A DNA stretch of 64,000 nucleotides, from positions 255,489 to 319,488 of the forward strand of contig JAREIK010002618.1 in NCBI GenBank assembly GCA_029783825.1. The letters run 5' to 3'. Of this stretch, positions 38,290 through 51,896 are shown piece by piece (positions within the stretch are counted from its first letter, which is position 1; each line of letters begins with the position of its first letter). The notes below the pieces were generated by a model, which searched no databases, was not told where the DNA came from, and saw only the letters and a list, made by a program, of their open reading frames with translations. The DNA is from Sapria himalayana. Lineage: Eukaryota; Streptophyta; Magnoliopsida; Malpighiales; Rafflesiaceae. The position numbers and the translations under genes were made by a program.

Positions 38290-39062
38290 ATCAATGTATC
38301 CACCGACTTTGCATAATGTATAATCTATAAATACATTGACATTGCTTTCTCTCTCTCTGCTCCTCTGATTACCAACTTTCTGCTGGGAAAATGTTGTCCG
38401 AATCATGGTGGATCATGGTTTTTGAAATATGTCTTCACTTATACAAGCTTTGTATGTGAAACAAGTTGTACCATATCTGTACGAAAGTTAAACCACCAAA
38501 TCAAATAAAAATAAATAAATAAAAAACTATATTTTGATAAATATATATTGCTGTAGTAAATATGTACATATATACTAGCATTTCACTCACACATATATTA
38601 TTGTAGTATAAGTACATATGAACTACAGTATTATGTGTACATATATACTGAGTACATATATATACTCAGTATATATGTACATAAAATACTATAAAATTAT
38701 ATGCACGTATATACTGATTATATACGTATGTATATACCATAATTATTGCCATTGCAGCTGCTCCCACTGCCACTGCCCCTCTTGCCGCTGCCACTACCAT
38801 GGCCTTTCTTGCCGCTGCTGCAATCGTGGCCTTTCCTGCCGTTGCTACTACTGGCACTGCTGCTCCGCCTCTACCGCCACTACTGCTTCCGCTGGCACCT
38901 CTTCCGTCACTACCATCGTTGCCACTGCTGAAAATAGGCTTTTACATACTTATAATAGGCTAAAACTATACCCAAAAAAATTCAGAGACACAAAAACATA
39001 TTCACAGCTATATAAAAACAAATATTATAGACATGAAAAAATACAAATTAAATTTTATTATT
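38290..39062. repeat. tandem unit 3 of inner CACTA 3' region
   Basis: Head, quasi-palindrome, short triplet block (38746-38935) and tail as in units 1 and 2, but the tail passes into tnpA-proximal 3' sequence instead of a further head. This boundary sequence (38931-39310) is shared with the outer element at 53960-54335. Confidence 0.8.
38746..38935. repeat. GC-rich triplet-repeat block 3
   Basis: About 190 bp, the shortest of the three blocks, made of TTGCC/GCTGC/CACTG triplets. Confidence 0.8.
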
Positions 39063-39429
39063 TTACAGCTTCAACAAAAATCCAAAAGATGTCCAGCAAT
39101 TATGTTTAGAGATAGAGAGAGTGTAAAAATGAAATGTTTTTAGAATAATAAAGATACTATAAGCTAGCCCTCTTTTTGATAATGTTGAAATTGGTAAATA
39201 TGGGACCCATGCATTGGAAGGACTGTGGTAATGTCTGAATGCTTTGAATCAAAATTTTTTCTTTTGTCTCACATAATGTGTCCTGCAAAGATTCATAATT
39301 TGGTTAATTGGAAAAGCAAAGAACAAAACCAGAATAAAAAATATTGAAACCTACAAAAAAATATCATAATTATTTGCTACACAAAGACAAAAATAAATAA
39401 TAGTTCAAAAATAATTCTCATACTCAATC

Positions 39430-40300
39430 ATCCTCATAATTTATAGGGAATGCTAGCCTCTCTTGCGAGATTTCACAACTGGATCTCAGAATGCTATCTG
39501 TTGCACCAATACCGCTAACTGTGACTCCATATAGGACATCTGTTGTTGCATTACAATCTTAATTCCTTTCATCTCAACGTTCATTTCTTTAATTTCTTGC
39601 ATTTCTTCCAACAAATTAGTATACTGCTCATCCTTCTATTTTTTAATTTCATATATTTCTTCCTTCAAATGAGATATCTACTCATCCTTCTGTTCTTTAA
39701 TTTCATATATTTCTTCCTTCAATTCTGAAATTTTCTTCCAAGAGAATGCTTTAGAATCAACATTTTCTTGAAAGACTTTGTAATTATAGTCGAACACTTT
39801 TGTGATGGAATAAAACTGTACAAATAAATAAATAACATAGAAAATAAGCAAATCATAACAATATAAAAAAAATCACTGACAGTAACATCAAAATTTTTTT
39901 TTCGAGTCACTTTTATGTCTTTTACCTTTCATCCATAATCTCAATTTCTAACTTTGCACTGACTATAGAGGAAGGCACAACATTTGATGATGTCGTTAGT
40001 ATTGTAAATGAGGGAATAATCGATGTAAAATGTGGTATAGAAGATAAAGATGGATCAAAAGTGTGTATAGGAACCACAATCAGTGGTGGGCTTATATCTA
40101 ATAAAGGTGATAGTAGAGGTCTCAATGATGGTAATGGTGATATAAATGGAGATGGTGATTGTGATGTTAAGTCTGGATATGGTGGTTATGAAATGGCACT
40201 GATTCTACAACATGATGTAACATGCTAGATGAATTTCATTCATTTCTGTGTCCATGTCCACCTCCACCATGGCCATGTCCTTTAGGCGCCGTCAGCTGGA
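39430..40300 (-). pseudogene. tnpA of inner CACTA, internally deleted
   Basis: On minus it starts near 40300 with LTAPKGHGHGGGGHGHR, the counterpart of the Arg/Gly-rich start in the outer copy, then a Pro/Ser/Thr-rich part (40125-39922 contains SIIPSFTILTTSSNVVPSSI and ends EIEIMDER), and a coiled coil of repeated KEE(I/M)YEIKEQKDE units (about 39725-39590) followed by a Gln/Met-rich end. Compared with the outer tnpA, it passes from the exon at 39795-39716 straight into the coiled coil, skipping the W-rich Transposase_24-like block present at 53021-53240. Stops interrupt it. TnpA normally binds subterminal repeats. Confidence 0.65.
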
Positions 40301-40432
40301 CAAAATAAAATAAAGAACAAAAAATAAAGATATGATGAACAAGCATGCATTTTCAAATAAAATACACAAATAGATTTCAACAAAATATAAAATGTCTTTG
40401 ATTGTTAAAATTTATAATAAAATCATAACAAT

Positions 40433-43400
40433 TTAATTATCAGCATCACTGTCATCCTCCAATAGATCTTTTGATATTTAATCTGATTCCGATAAAAGTT
40501 CGAACTTATCTTCAGATAAAAATTGATCATCTTCAATTTCTATTGTGCTACCATTTGAGTCACATAAATATTATGGATCTTCATCTACTTTCAAATGCTC
40601 AATATTATTTATGTCATCTTCCTAGAATGCTGGTGTCAATTTCTAAGTCTGCACTTCTTTGTTCTGATGTTGATACATCAAATTTTGATAGAGCTTTGAT
40701 CTTGTAATTCACCCACCAATCTCTCTTTTCATGAGATAAACTTGGATATGTACAATAATATACCTAAGCATCTTGAACTACCATAATAAATTGCTCATAT
40801 TGATTATATCTGTGTTTATGGTTAACATCCACTAGCTTATAATCCAAATGAATCTATTTTCCCACATTTCCTGTAGGATCAAACCACTCGCACTTAAATA
40901 ATACAATCTTGTTATTTTTGAGTCCAAGATACTCCAACTCAATAACTTCTTTGAGTTGACCATAATAATCAATCTCATCTGCACTATATCTTGCACCTTT
41001 AATGCATACACGACTATTCATTTTTATTTTAGAAGAACCATGCCCGATTGTGTGAACTTTATATCCATTAACAAAATACCCAGGTTAGGTTGTCACATAT
41101 ATAAATGGGCCTTTACTTAGATTCTAAATAAAAATATTTGAATCTCCATTTGAACGATCAACTGCATGTGACAAATTAAAAAATTGATATTAACAAATAA
41201 AACATAATAATAAATTAAATAATTCAAAAATTAAAAGATGACTAGTTCTCACATAATTTTTGAACCAATTTGCAAATTTAGTTTCTAGCATTTAATCGAC
41301 ATCATTGCTGGAAATTGCTGGATGCCTATATTTTAACTGCTGAACATAAATACTGCATAGATATAAAAAGAGAGAGAGGGGTGTATATCAATTTTTAATA
41401 ATTCCTATTAAAGATAAAATTAAACTATGATTAAACCTTAAACCATTTTGTGTATACATACTCAATATATGGTGCAACCTTCTCATAATTAAGTAAAACA
41501 TAGCTCCGGGTTGCTTTGTACTCTTCATCTGTCATACATCTTTTCATTGCTCTTCCAAATACTCTTCTAGGGTGCTTGAAGAAAGATAGTTGTTCATAGA
41601 ATCATCTTCTACCATCACATGACCTTCATAATTCTGCGACACATTTCTATTATTTGTATTGACATGATCCTCAAAATAATAAGAACAAAGTGATGATGCT
41701 TCTTCTACTAAATATGCATTAAAAATTGAACCTTCAACGTTTTCCACGTTTCTAACATTCAATTTCAACTTACGAAGATACATTCATCCACAATGTTAGG
41801 TTTCAATTAGATTAAATTAGAATGATACTTAAAGTACGAAATAATAAAACCCATCAAATTATATGTATTTACCTATCAAAAGGATACATCCACCTGAATT
41901 GTACTGACCATGCAATCATTGCTTCATGTTCCAAATGGACCAGAAAATGTTCATTCGAGTCAAAAGAACTCGGTGTAAATATTCATTCAAGCTTACAAAT
42001 AATAAGTCAAATGTCATTCTCCAGCCTCAACATGTCATCTATTTTGATTGTGGTTGCAGTTAGCTGTTTGAAAAACAAATTAAGTTCTATAAGGATTTCC
42101 AAACACTTAGTGGAAGTATTTCACCATTGTAATTGGTATTTGACACATAAGATTTTTCATATCCATGATAGTCATGACATTTCTTTCCAAATAACCTAAG
42201 ATTCTTCATATCCATGTATCTACCCATATTTGACACATATCCATCAGGTAATTCCAAAATTTTAACCCATTCACAATATATCTCTTTCCTTCTTATCAAG
42301 TGCGTAGCAAACTTTAGGGAATTTTTTGTTTCCTCATTCAGTTTCAATTTAGGATGCCGACAGTAATCATTTAGCTATTGTCATGATTTTAAAGTGTCTT
42401 TTGTTTTTCTGTCTACATTCAGGACAATGTTGAAAATATTGTCAAAACCTTTTTTTTTCAATATGCATTACATCTAAGTTATGAGAATTAAATTGGACTT
42501 CCAATAGGACAAGTCCCAAAATATACTATGTTTCCTCCAGCCAAATAATTTTTCTATTGGTCCATTACTTCCAGTAGCATCCTTTTCAGTTACATTCTTC
42601 AAACCCAAACTATGAATCTCTGAAATAATATCATCTCTTGAACGAACTTCTGGTGCAACTATCATTACAGTTTTATTTTTTCGAAATATAATTCTATTTC
42701 TTGGAAATGGATGATTCGTAGGTAGAAACATACGATGGTTATCAAACCATAACTGTTTACAACTAAATTTGAGGGTAAATGCATCATAATTTGTCATGCA
42801 ATATGGGCATGCAAATTGTCCTTCAGTATTCCAGCCAAACAATATTGAATATCTAAAAAAGTCACTTAACATCCACAAAAGTGCTGCACGCATAATAAAA
42901 ATTTGCTTCTTTGAGATATCATATGTATTCACTCTAATATCCCATAAATGATTTAACTCTTCAATAAGTGGCTATAAGAAAACATTCAGCATGTCTTTTG
43001 GATATTTTGGCTATGGAACCAATATTGACAAAAACATATATTGCTCCTTCATATACAACTACGGAGGCAAGTTATAAGGTGTCACTATCACTGGCCATGT
43101 TGAATACGATTGTCCAGATTGCCCAAATGGTTGAAATCCATTAGTGCAAAGACCCATTCTCACATTTCGACTTTCAACTACAAAATCTTGATGTATATAA
43201 TTAAAATACTTCCAAGCAGGTGAATCTGATGGATGACGCATTCAACCTCATTCTTGGAATGCCATCTCATATCATTTGCGGTAGCATTTGATTCATATAG
43301 TCTCTTTAATCGAGGAATTAATGGAAAATAATACATCTTCTTAAAGACAACCTTCAATTTTTTTCGCATATCTACAACACGATCTGCCTGCCTAAATCGA

Positions 43401-44124
43401 GGATGGTCACAAAAATTACAGCTAATTAAATCACAATCACCCCCCCAATATAACATGCATCCATTTAATCAACAATCAAATTTTTCCACTGGTAGACCTA
43501 TTCATCGTAGTAACTTCTTAGTGTTGTAAAAGTTGTTAGTGATCAAATTATTATCTCGTATAATCTCCTTCATCAGTTCTATCACCTAATCAAATAATTT
43601 CTCAGACATGATTTTCTGACTTAATGCTCATTAGTCGAGCCATAAGTGACAATTGCGGATGTGTTTTACAACCAAGCCACAACTCTTTATCTACAGCTTT
43701 AAGCATTTCATTAAATTTCTGAGCTTTAGGATTAGGTGGTTTATCCAAGTAATCCATATTGAAGTCAGCATCAGTATCTTCCTTCATTATTATATGGTAT
43801 GTGTTTGATGATTCTTCAGCACAAGCAAACCATTCAATACCCTCATTTTGGTCAATATTCAGAGCCATTTTTAGCCAAATAAATCCAAACAAAATAATTT
43901 GGTACAATGCCATATTTAGCCAAATGATCTCATATAGTGTGTGCATCACGAAAATGGAAATTCTGACACTTATGATGATTACATGGATACTTAATTATTT
44001 CTCCATCCATCAATCTCGATTAACTACATGAAAAATTGATGAAAGTTTCAAGCCTAGTCAAAAAATCTATATTCAAAAATCCAATAATAACCCTTTCATA
44101 CATCCACTAACGATTTGAGCTCAT
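40433..44124 (-). pseudogene. CACTA transposase tnpD (Transposase_21), multi-exon, broken
   Basis: Domains on minus from the ATG at 44124-44122: Transpos_assoc (44124-43880; WMYERV, then YPCNHHKCQNFHFRDAHT); a linker; the Transposase_21 core with CMLYWGGDCDLISCNFCDHP (about 43455-43395), YFPLIPRLKRLY and MRWH (43350-43255), MRHPSDSPAWKYF and NVRMGLCTNGFQPFG (43241-43120), PVIVTPYNLPP, AALLWMLSDFFRYSILFGWN (about 42890) and ACPYC (about 42810); DUF4218 with LPDGYVSNMGRYMD (42260-42200) and EGSIFNAYLVEEASSLCSYY (about 41730-41680); DUF4216 with KRDWWVNYKIKALSKFDV (about 40735-40680); stop at 40433-40435. A TAG at codon 6 (44107-44109), many later stops and frameshifts show decay. The Transposase_21 family cuts and pastes CACTA ends. 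Confidence 0.85.
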
Positions 44125-44409
44125 TTTGCCCTATTTTATTTACAAAAAAATAATGCCCAGGCATTATTATAAATAAAACATTCTATTACTTCAATTAATA
44201 CTAATAATTAAATAAAATTACTTTAAGATTAATATTTAAAAATTAAAAATCGTGAATATCGAGGCAATGCGTTTGCAGAATATACATTAATAGATAAAGC
44301 AATTTTTAGCACGATAAAGATTAATATATATCATAGTTATACTAGATAAAGGGTGCAAAGTATGATAATGCACAAGAAAGGAAAGCAAAAAAAAGATATT
44401 TAATGTTTG

Positions 44410-44416
44410 AAGGAGG

Positions 44417-44459
<43 letters not shown>

Positions 44460-44555
44460 GGAGGAAGAGAGAGAGGGTCAGAAAAATGGGGAGACGGGGG
44501 GGGAGAGAAGGAGAGGGTAAGAAGGAGAGAGTAAGAATGAGGGAGAGAGGAGGGA
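44410..44555. repeat. (GA)n microsatellite and GGAGA-rich tract
   Basis: A (GA)n run of about 40 bp (44415-44456) followed by GGAGA/GAGGG-rich sequence. It lies just upstream of the tnpD start, in its presumed 5' region. Confidence 0.9.
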
Positions 44556-44689
44556 TAAGAGTACGACCCTTATGTGAATTATACCATATTTGAGCATGAT
44601 CAACGGACACTCTCATTCTACGTGCTTACATATTGGTGATATTATATCTCATGCCATTTTAATTTCAAATTAGTTCAACAAATAAATAT

Positions 44690-46555
44690 TATCCCATATA
44701 TAATTATATGTTAGGATACATATAGTAAATATAGTTATAAATAGTTACATATAGTTAAACATATAATTATATATAGATATATGCATATAAGTAGTGATAA
44801 GTAAATATAAATAAATGTATACAAAGTTATAAACAAGTATATAGATTTACATATATGTATACATAATTAAAAATAAAGTTATATTATTTATATAGAATTA
44901 TTTATAGTTATAAGAATATTTATATATAATTATACACATATAGTTAAACATTGTGTTGTATGTTTTTATACATATAAGTATAAATATTGTTACATGTAGT
45001 TATAGATATCGTTACACGTATAGTTAAACTTATATTTATACATATATGTATATATATTTGTTCATATAATTACATATATTTATACATATAGTTATATATT
45101 GGTATGGATATACTAAAATACATTTGTTATACTAAAATATAAAAATGTATATTAAATATATGTTGTTAATTATATATTTAAATATAGGTTATACATTAAT
45201 AATATAAAATTATGTATAGTTATATGTTATTATACATATAATATATATAATTATAAAAAATTATATATCGTTAACCATTTAGCTATATATATATATATAT
45301 ATATATATTCATATGAGTAGTTATATTTAGTTATACATAAATATATACAAAGTTATAAACAAGTATATAGAATTACATATATGTATACATATATGTATAA
45401 ATAGTTAAAAATATAGTTATATTTAATTGTATACAATTGTATTTAGTTTTACAAAATTTATATATAGTTATACACAATTAAATATGATGTTTTATGTTAT
45501 TATACATATAATTATAAATATAGTTACATGGGATTATACATATAGTTACACGTATAGTTAAACTTATATTTATACATGTATGTATACATATTTGTTCATA
45601 TAATTTCATATATTTATACATATAGTAATGTATAGGTATGGATATACTAAAATACATTTTTTATACTAATATATAAAAAAGTATATTAAATATATATTGT
45701 TAATTATATATTTAAATATAGGTTATACATTAATAATATAAAATTATTTATAGTTATATGTTATTATACATATAATATATTTAGTTATAAAAAATTATAT
45801 ATCATTAAACACATAGTTATATATATATATATATATATTCATATGAGAAGTTATATTTAGTTATACATAAATATATACAAAGTTATAAATAAGTATATTG
45901 ATTTACATATATGTATACATATATGTATAAATAGTTAAAAATATAGTTATATTTAATTATATAAAGTTTTATTTAGTTTTAAAAAATATTTATATATAGT
46001 TATACACATAATTAAACATAATGTTGTATGTTGTTATACATGTAATTATAAATATAGTTACATGTGGTTATACATATAGTTACACGTATAGTTAATCTTA
46101 TATCTATACATATAGGTATATATATAGTTATTTAATTTTATATATCTATACCTATAGTTATGTATCTGTATAGATATAGTAAAATACATTTTTGAATACT
46201 AATATATACAAATGTATATTAAATATAAGTTCTAAATTATATATTTAAATATAGTTATGCATAAAGCTATTATAGTAATACATATAATAAGATACAATTA
46301 TTTATAGTTATATGTTATTATACATATAGTATATATAACTATAAATATTTTTATATAGTTAAACATATAGTTATATATAGATATATTCATACAAATAATT
46401 ATACATAAATATATAAAGTTTTAAATAAATATATAGATTTACATATATGTATACATACTTACAAATATAGTTATATTTAATTATATAGAGTGTTATATAG
46501 TTATACAATTATTTAAATATAGTTATACAAATATTTATATATAGTCATACAACTT
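44690..46555 (-). repeat. AT-rich ~530-bp tandem repeat of inner CACTA
   Basis: About 3.5 copies of a ~530-bp unit. The anchor TTAAACATNNTGTTGTATGTT or variants recur near 44946, 45478 and 46010 (intervals about 532), and the ATATTCATATGAGTAGTTAT-type anchor near 44776, 45309, 45835 and 46381. It is the reverse complement of the family at 14460-16866 in fragment A. Here it lies upstream of tnpD. Confidence 0.8.
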
Positions 46556-46625
46556 CAATAAATATCAAAAATATAGCCAGCAATGATGTTTAGAGAGAGA
46601 TAGAGAGAATAAATACTATATTTCT
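46556..46625 (+). repeat. second copy of a CACTA 3'-region segment
   Basis: ACAACTTCAATAAATATC through CCAGCAATGATGTTTAGAGA matches 39064-39122 (ACAGCTTCAACAAAAATC ... CCAGCAATTATGTTTAGAGA) and the complement of the outer copy near 54140-54200. In the inner element one copy is in the normal 3' position and this one lies near the middle. Confidence 0.65.
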
Positions 46626-46736
46626 ACAATTTTTCACATGAGTAGGAAGTTACTTTGAATGACAATTTACTAATGCTTCTATAGCGAAGAGATGTTCTTC
46701 TAAAGCATCATAAATTTCTTCCATATATCTGCATGT

Positions 46737-46790
<54 letters not shown>

Positions 46791-49335
46791 AGGAAAAATA
46801 TGAAGATTAATACAAGACAATAAAAAAAATGATATAAAAATATAATGAATAAAATAAATAAAATAAATTTCTTCTAAAACTCATGCCTTTATATAATGAA
46901 TAAAAATGATTGATGAAACTTTACATATCAAGAATTCCCATAAAAAATAAAACAACTGAATAAAATAAATAAAATCTCACAATAATATAATATTATGAAT
47001 AAAAAATATAAAATTACATTATCATTTATTAAATAAAATAAAAATTCACTTATAAATACAAAAATAAACTATAAATAATTTTAATCTATATGAATCATCT
47101 CATCCTAGTATCTCAAGATAAAAAAATATAAAAATACAATATAATTCCAATAGTTTTGAAATGTTTATTTTTATTTACAACTTATTAATGTTCTTTTATA
47201 ATTCATTTTGCTGTATTTTTATGATATGTTACTATTTTTTTATTATATTATATTGATGTTCTTGAAATTATATTAATTTATATTTATTTTATTAAGATAT
47301 GAAATAATATTTAATAATATATGTTCTAGACTAAATAATGATTAGTAAATATGTTTATATCATATTAAACTTTAAAAGAGTACTCACATAAAAGAGTACT
47401 CACATATATTCGCTAGTACTATAAATTAATGTTTCATTAATGATACATACATTTCCATAATACTTCTCATATTTTCTTATATTCTTTATTACTATTTATT
47501 ACAAGATACATCTACAACAAATTTTGTGAAACATGAAACTTAGATTCAAGCTTGTAGGTTACAACTAATAGTTATGGTACTCAACTAATAACTACACTGT
47601 TCAACTAACAATTACTACTCATATTTATTAGTTTTTTTAATTGTTTAAAATAAAGATATTGCAGCACAGAAAAATTATTGTGTTAAAAGATGATGTTATT
47701 AACATGGCAGGATAAAGGATGTCCTAACAAATGTTGTCGTAAAGAGAATACTCTTATATGACATGAAATTCATCAATGTTACAGAGATAGATAAACTCTT
47801 CATAATCCATAGTTATTAAAAGTAAAAATTATAGTTAATATAAATTTGGTAGAAGTTGAATTGTTAGAGTAATAATAAACTACATTATTGTGACTAAAAT
47901 CATAAATTGACATTTATAAAATATTTTTTGGTAGAAAAAAATCTTTTGTATTGCATGACATTGTGGGAATTATAAACATTAAAAATTTCTAAATATTTTT
48001 TATAGTTTTAAATCCTCTATCTAAATCAAAAATGTTATAGATTTAAAATTATATACTTTTTTTATCTACCTACCTTTCTCCCAAACTCAACCCAAAATTA
48101 TTATTTGGCTCGTATATAAACTATGAGGCTTCATGATTAGAATAGGTAAAACTCACGTCCCAACTTCTGAACATAATAAATGATAGCACTATGGAAAACG
48201 TATCCAATATCTATGATGATCTGACTCATATTTTTGGTGTTATAGTATTCATCATCTTTTGCCGATCAGTCTACTATGTTATTGGTTTGGATTTTTATTA
48301 CCATGCTATTTGTTTTTAAATATATTATTCTAGATAGTTATTATGTAAAAAAAGTTTGGTTCATATATTTTATACTATATTAGCTGAGTGTCCATGACAC
48401 ATTGCTATATGTTGATCTTATTATATCAGTATGAAATCATTATTTTAATATTACTAAACTTGATTCAACAAGTCCACTCATCACTAACACGAAAGATCAC
48501 AAGGAATCACACACTACGAGACATCTATTATAGGAATATTGAAATTATTAGAAATATAAGTGTTTTATTTCAAGAAACATAAATATGAAATTATTTCAAG
48601 AAATATAAATATTTATATTTTAATATTACTAAACACCTATATTTCAAGAAATATAAGTGTTTTAGATAATTTTGAGATAAATTTAATTTATAAAATGTTA
48701 GATACATGATAAATATAAATCTTTATACACACGCACACACACACACACACACTCACTCACACACCATGATAATCTTTGTTAAAGATAAGTGCAACCATAA
48801 GAATATAAATGAAACATGTAGGAAAATTACAATAAAGTCTATGAAAAAATTAATAAGAATAATTATTTTTATATCATATGTTGACTTACAAGCTTATCAC
48901 ATGCTTACTTGCATGAATATCATGTGTTAGTATGTATGATTTCCATGTATTGGCTTACATGAGTGATAAGTATTGATTATGTGCTTACTATGTATTCTCG
49001 TACATTAATGCCAAGTGCTTGAAAGTGTGCTTGTTATATGATGATGTGTATATCTTCCAAGGATTGACTTGACTTGTGAAAGCTATGTGTTGGCTTAATA
49101 AACGTTGCATCAAAAATTTAAAAACTTGGAATCTTGCCTATAAATAAAAATGATTTGGGATTCCTAGCACACAACAACACATATCATGAGAACATTTCAA
49201 AGTGACGTGAGAAACTCTTGCTCAATTATTTTCAATTACATGTGTGAATATTATTGAGTTTTCTAGAAGTTGGTATAATAGTTCAAACTGGTTCAATCGA
49301 GTATAATCAGTTTAATTTAATTCGACATGCTAAAC
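46626..49335. other. AT-rich interior of inner CACTA, no gene recognised
   Basis: It contains a (AT)n run of about 50 bp (46739-46788), a direct duplication of AAAGAGTACTCACATA at about 47375-47405, a (CA)n run (48728-48752), and a TATA-like GCCTATAAATAAA at about 49137 followed by a GTTGGTAT word near 49270 that weakly recalls an LTR promoter and primer site. I recognise no coding sequence. Confidence 0.5.
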
Positions 49336-50166
49336 TTTTATTTTATTTATTTTATTTATTTTATTTATTTTATTTATTTTATTTATTTTATTTATTTTAT
49401 TTATTTTATTTATTTATTTAATTTATTTATTTATTTTATGTTATTTATTTATTATGTTATTTATTTATTTATGTTATTTATTTTATTTTATGTTATTTAT
49501 GTTATTTATTTTATTTATTTATTTATTTATTTATTTTATTTAGTTTATTATTTTAGTTATTTTATTATTTTATTTATTTTATTTATTTATTTATTTTATT
49601 TATTTTATTTATTTTATTTATTTTATTTATTTATTTATTTTATTTATGTTATTTATTATTATTTATTTATTATTATTTATTTTATTTATTTATTTATTTT
49701 ATTATTTTATTTATTTATTTAGTTAATTTATTTTATTTATTTATTTATTTATTTATTTAATTTATGTTATTTATTTTATTTATGTTATTTATTTTATTTA
49801 TGTTATTTATTTTATTTATGTTATTTATTTATTTATTTTATTATTTATTTATTTTATTTATTTATTTATTTTATTTATTTTATTATTATTTATTTATTTT
49901 ATTTATTTTATTTATTTTATTTATTTTATTTATTTTATTTATTTTATTTATTTTATTTATTTATTTATTTTATTTATTTTATTTATTTTATTTATTTTAT
50001 TTATTTTATTTATTTTATTTATTTTATTTATTTTATTTATTTTATTTATTTTATTTATTTTATTTATTTTATTTATTTTATTTATTTTATTTATTTTATT
50101 TATTTTATTTATTTTATTTATTTTATTTATTTTATTATATTTTATTTTATTTTATTTTATTTTATT
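49336..50166. repeat. (TTTAT)n / (TTTTATTTA)n simple repeat, 0.83 kb
   Basis: Near-perfect ATTTATTTT-type repetition, most regular at 49900-50140 with a 10-bp period TTTATTTTAT, interspersed with TATGTTATTTA variants before 49850. Its apparent ORFs (LFYLFYLFY) are a periodicity artefact. Confidence 0.97.
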
Positions 50167-51896
50167 TTTGAATTCAATCATTACTCATTTTTGAATATTT
50201 TTTTGTAGATATCAAGTCAGCATACCTAAGTATGTATATTAGTTATGTATAAAAAACACATGCATATTGATATATACTATTTTTATAGATATCAAGTAGG
50301 CAACCCTAAGTATATATACTATTTATATAGTGTTTTTGTATACTGTCACCATCAAAATTCACACAATGACAATGCATCATATCACAAATGCATGAAGCAT
50401 TTATACGAATTAGTTTATATATGAAATTCAAGCATACCGTATGGTGATTAAAGAATAAATTCAGAAACAAAAAAATAGAATAAAAATGCTTACTCTTTAA
50501 TTAAGCAATCCAATATAATCGATGAACGTGCCTCAAATCAATAACAAATTAAAAATTAAACATCGAATTAATTTTAGTTGAATCCGTATTGAGAGATAAT
50601 GGCAGAATGAGGAGGAAATCAACTTTGTTACTGTTAGATATGCGTCTAGTCAAGAGAAAGAATGTATATTTTATTATAATATTTATATTTTTAATTATTA
50701 AAACATTAAATAAACAATATATATATAAAATAAAAAAATACTTATTAAAGTTATTTACTATCAAAAATTTTTCAACAAAATTAATGTGTGTGTAGCAAGG
50801 TACAAATGAAAGACAAATACCTTACAATTTTTTATTATAATATTAATTAAACAATAAATATATAAACAATATAAAAAATATGTTCTACCTTAAAAAAATA
50901 TCAAATAGGTACGAAATTAACAAAACTTCATATAATAATACATAAATGAAAAGATGATTTGTCTTCTAGCCACTCACCTAAAATTTATAAAATACTCTTA
51001 ATATTAAAAAATCTATAAAAATTTATATTTTATGGTTATAAATTTTTAAGAATTCATATTAGTTTTTACAAAGATAATATGAAAAAATTTTAAACGCACA
51101 AATTTTCATATTATTTGATATAATTAATAATTTTTAAAATTCAAAAAATTAATTAAAGTGAGAAGATAATTAAAAAAATGTAATATTTATTATTTTAATA
51201 AAAACTTAATGTTAAAAGCTAATTATAAAAATATTACTCAATTGTTTAATTTTTATAAATTTTAGAAAGATTAAACATCTATATATTTATTTATAATTAT
51301 TATTTTATTTTCTTTTAAATTTATTGAAAAATTTATATTTTTATTATATTTCAAGATTTTTAAGATTTGTATTATATATTTTTTTAAAAATTTTTTATAA
51401 TCATAAAATTTATTTAATACTTATAATAATATAAATATTTATTAGTTTATTCATCAATTCAGATATTTTTGAAAATAATTTTTATTTCATCATCAATGAA
51501 TTAATTTACATTTAAATTTGTAAAAATTTTAATGTATGTTAATTTAATTTTTAAATTATCAAAAAATTTATTATACTTATTGAATTAATTATTTAATGTT
51601 ACTTTAATTTTAATTATTTAGTTTCTTAATTAATAATTTTAGAAAAAATTTTGTATAATTTTTTAAAAAATTAATACATCATAAAAATAGTTATTTTAGT
51701 CCTTATTAATATAATTTTTTTGTATTTTTATATATTTTAAATTAATTATTTATAATATCATTTTTTTTTGATTTTACGAGAAAAATGTGCGTTTCAAGGA
51801 TTGCTCATCTATAGACCAATAACATAAATTTAATAAATAAAATTAATTAAAATATTTAAAACAAATAATAAATAAAAAAATTATATAATTAAATAT
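50167..51896. other. AT-rich DNA inside the inner CACTA 5' end
   Basis: No gene recognised. A short direct repeat TAGATATCAAGT(C/A)(A/G)G(C)... ACCTAAGTAT occurs at about 50205-50240 and 50287-50325. From about 51200 onward the sequence corresponds to AT-rich sequence behind the subterminal repeats of fragment A (13540-13740), including the CTATAGA(T)GAG word. Confidence 0.5.

Noticed and set aside
44287..44616. Ser/Leu-rich minus-strand frame
   Set aside because: Follows from the (GA)n/(TC)n microsatellite; no similarity recognised.
49327..50171. Long Phe/Tyr/Leu frames
   Set aside because: Product of the TTTAT simple repeat.
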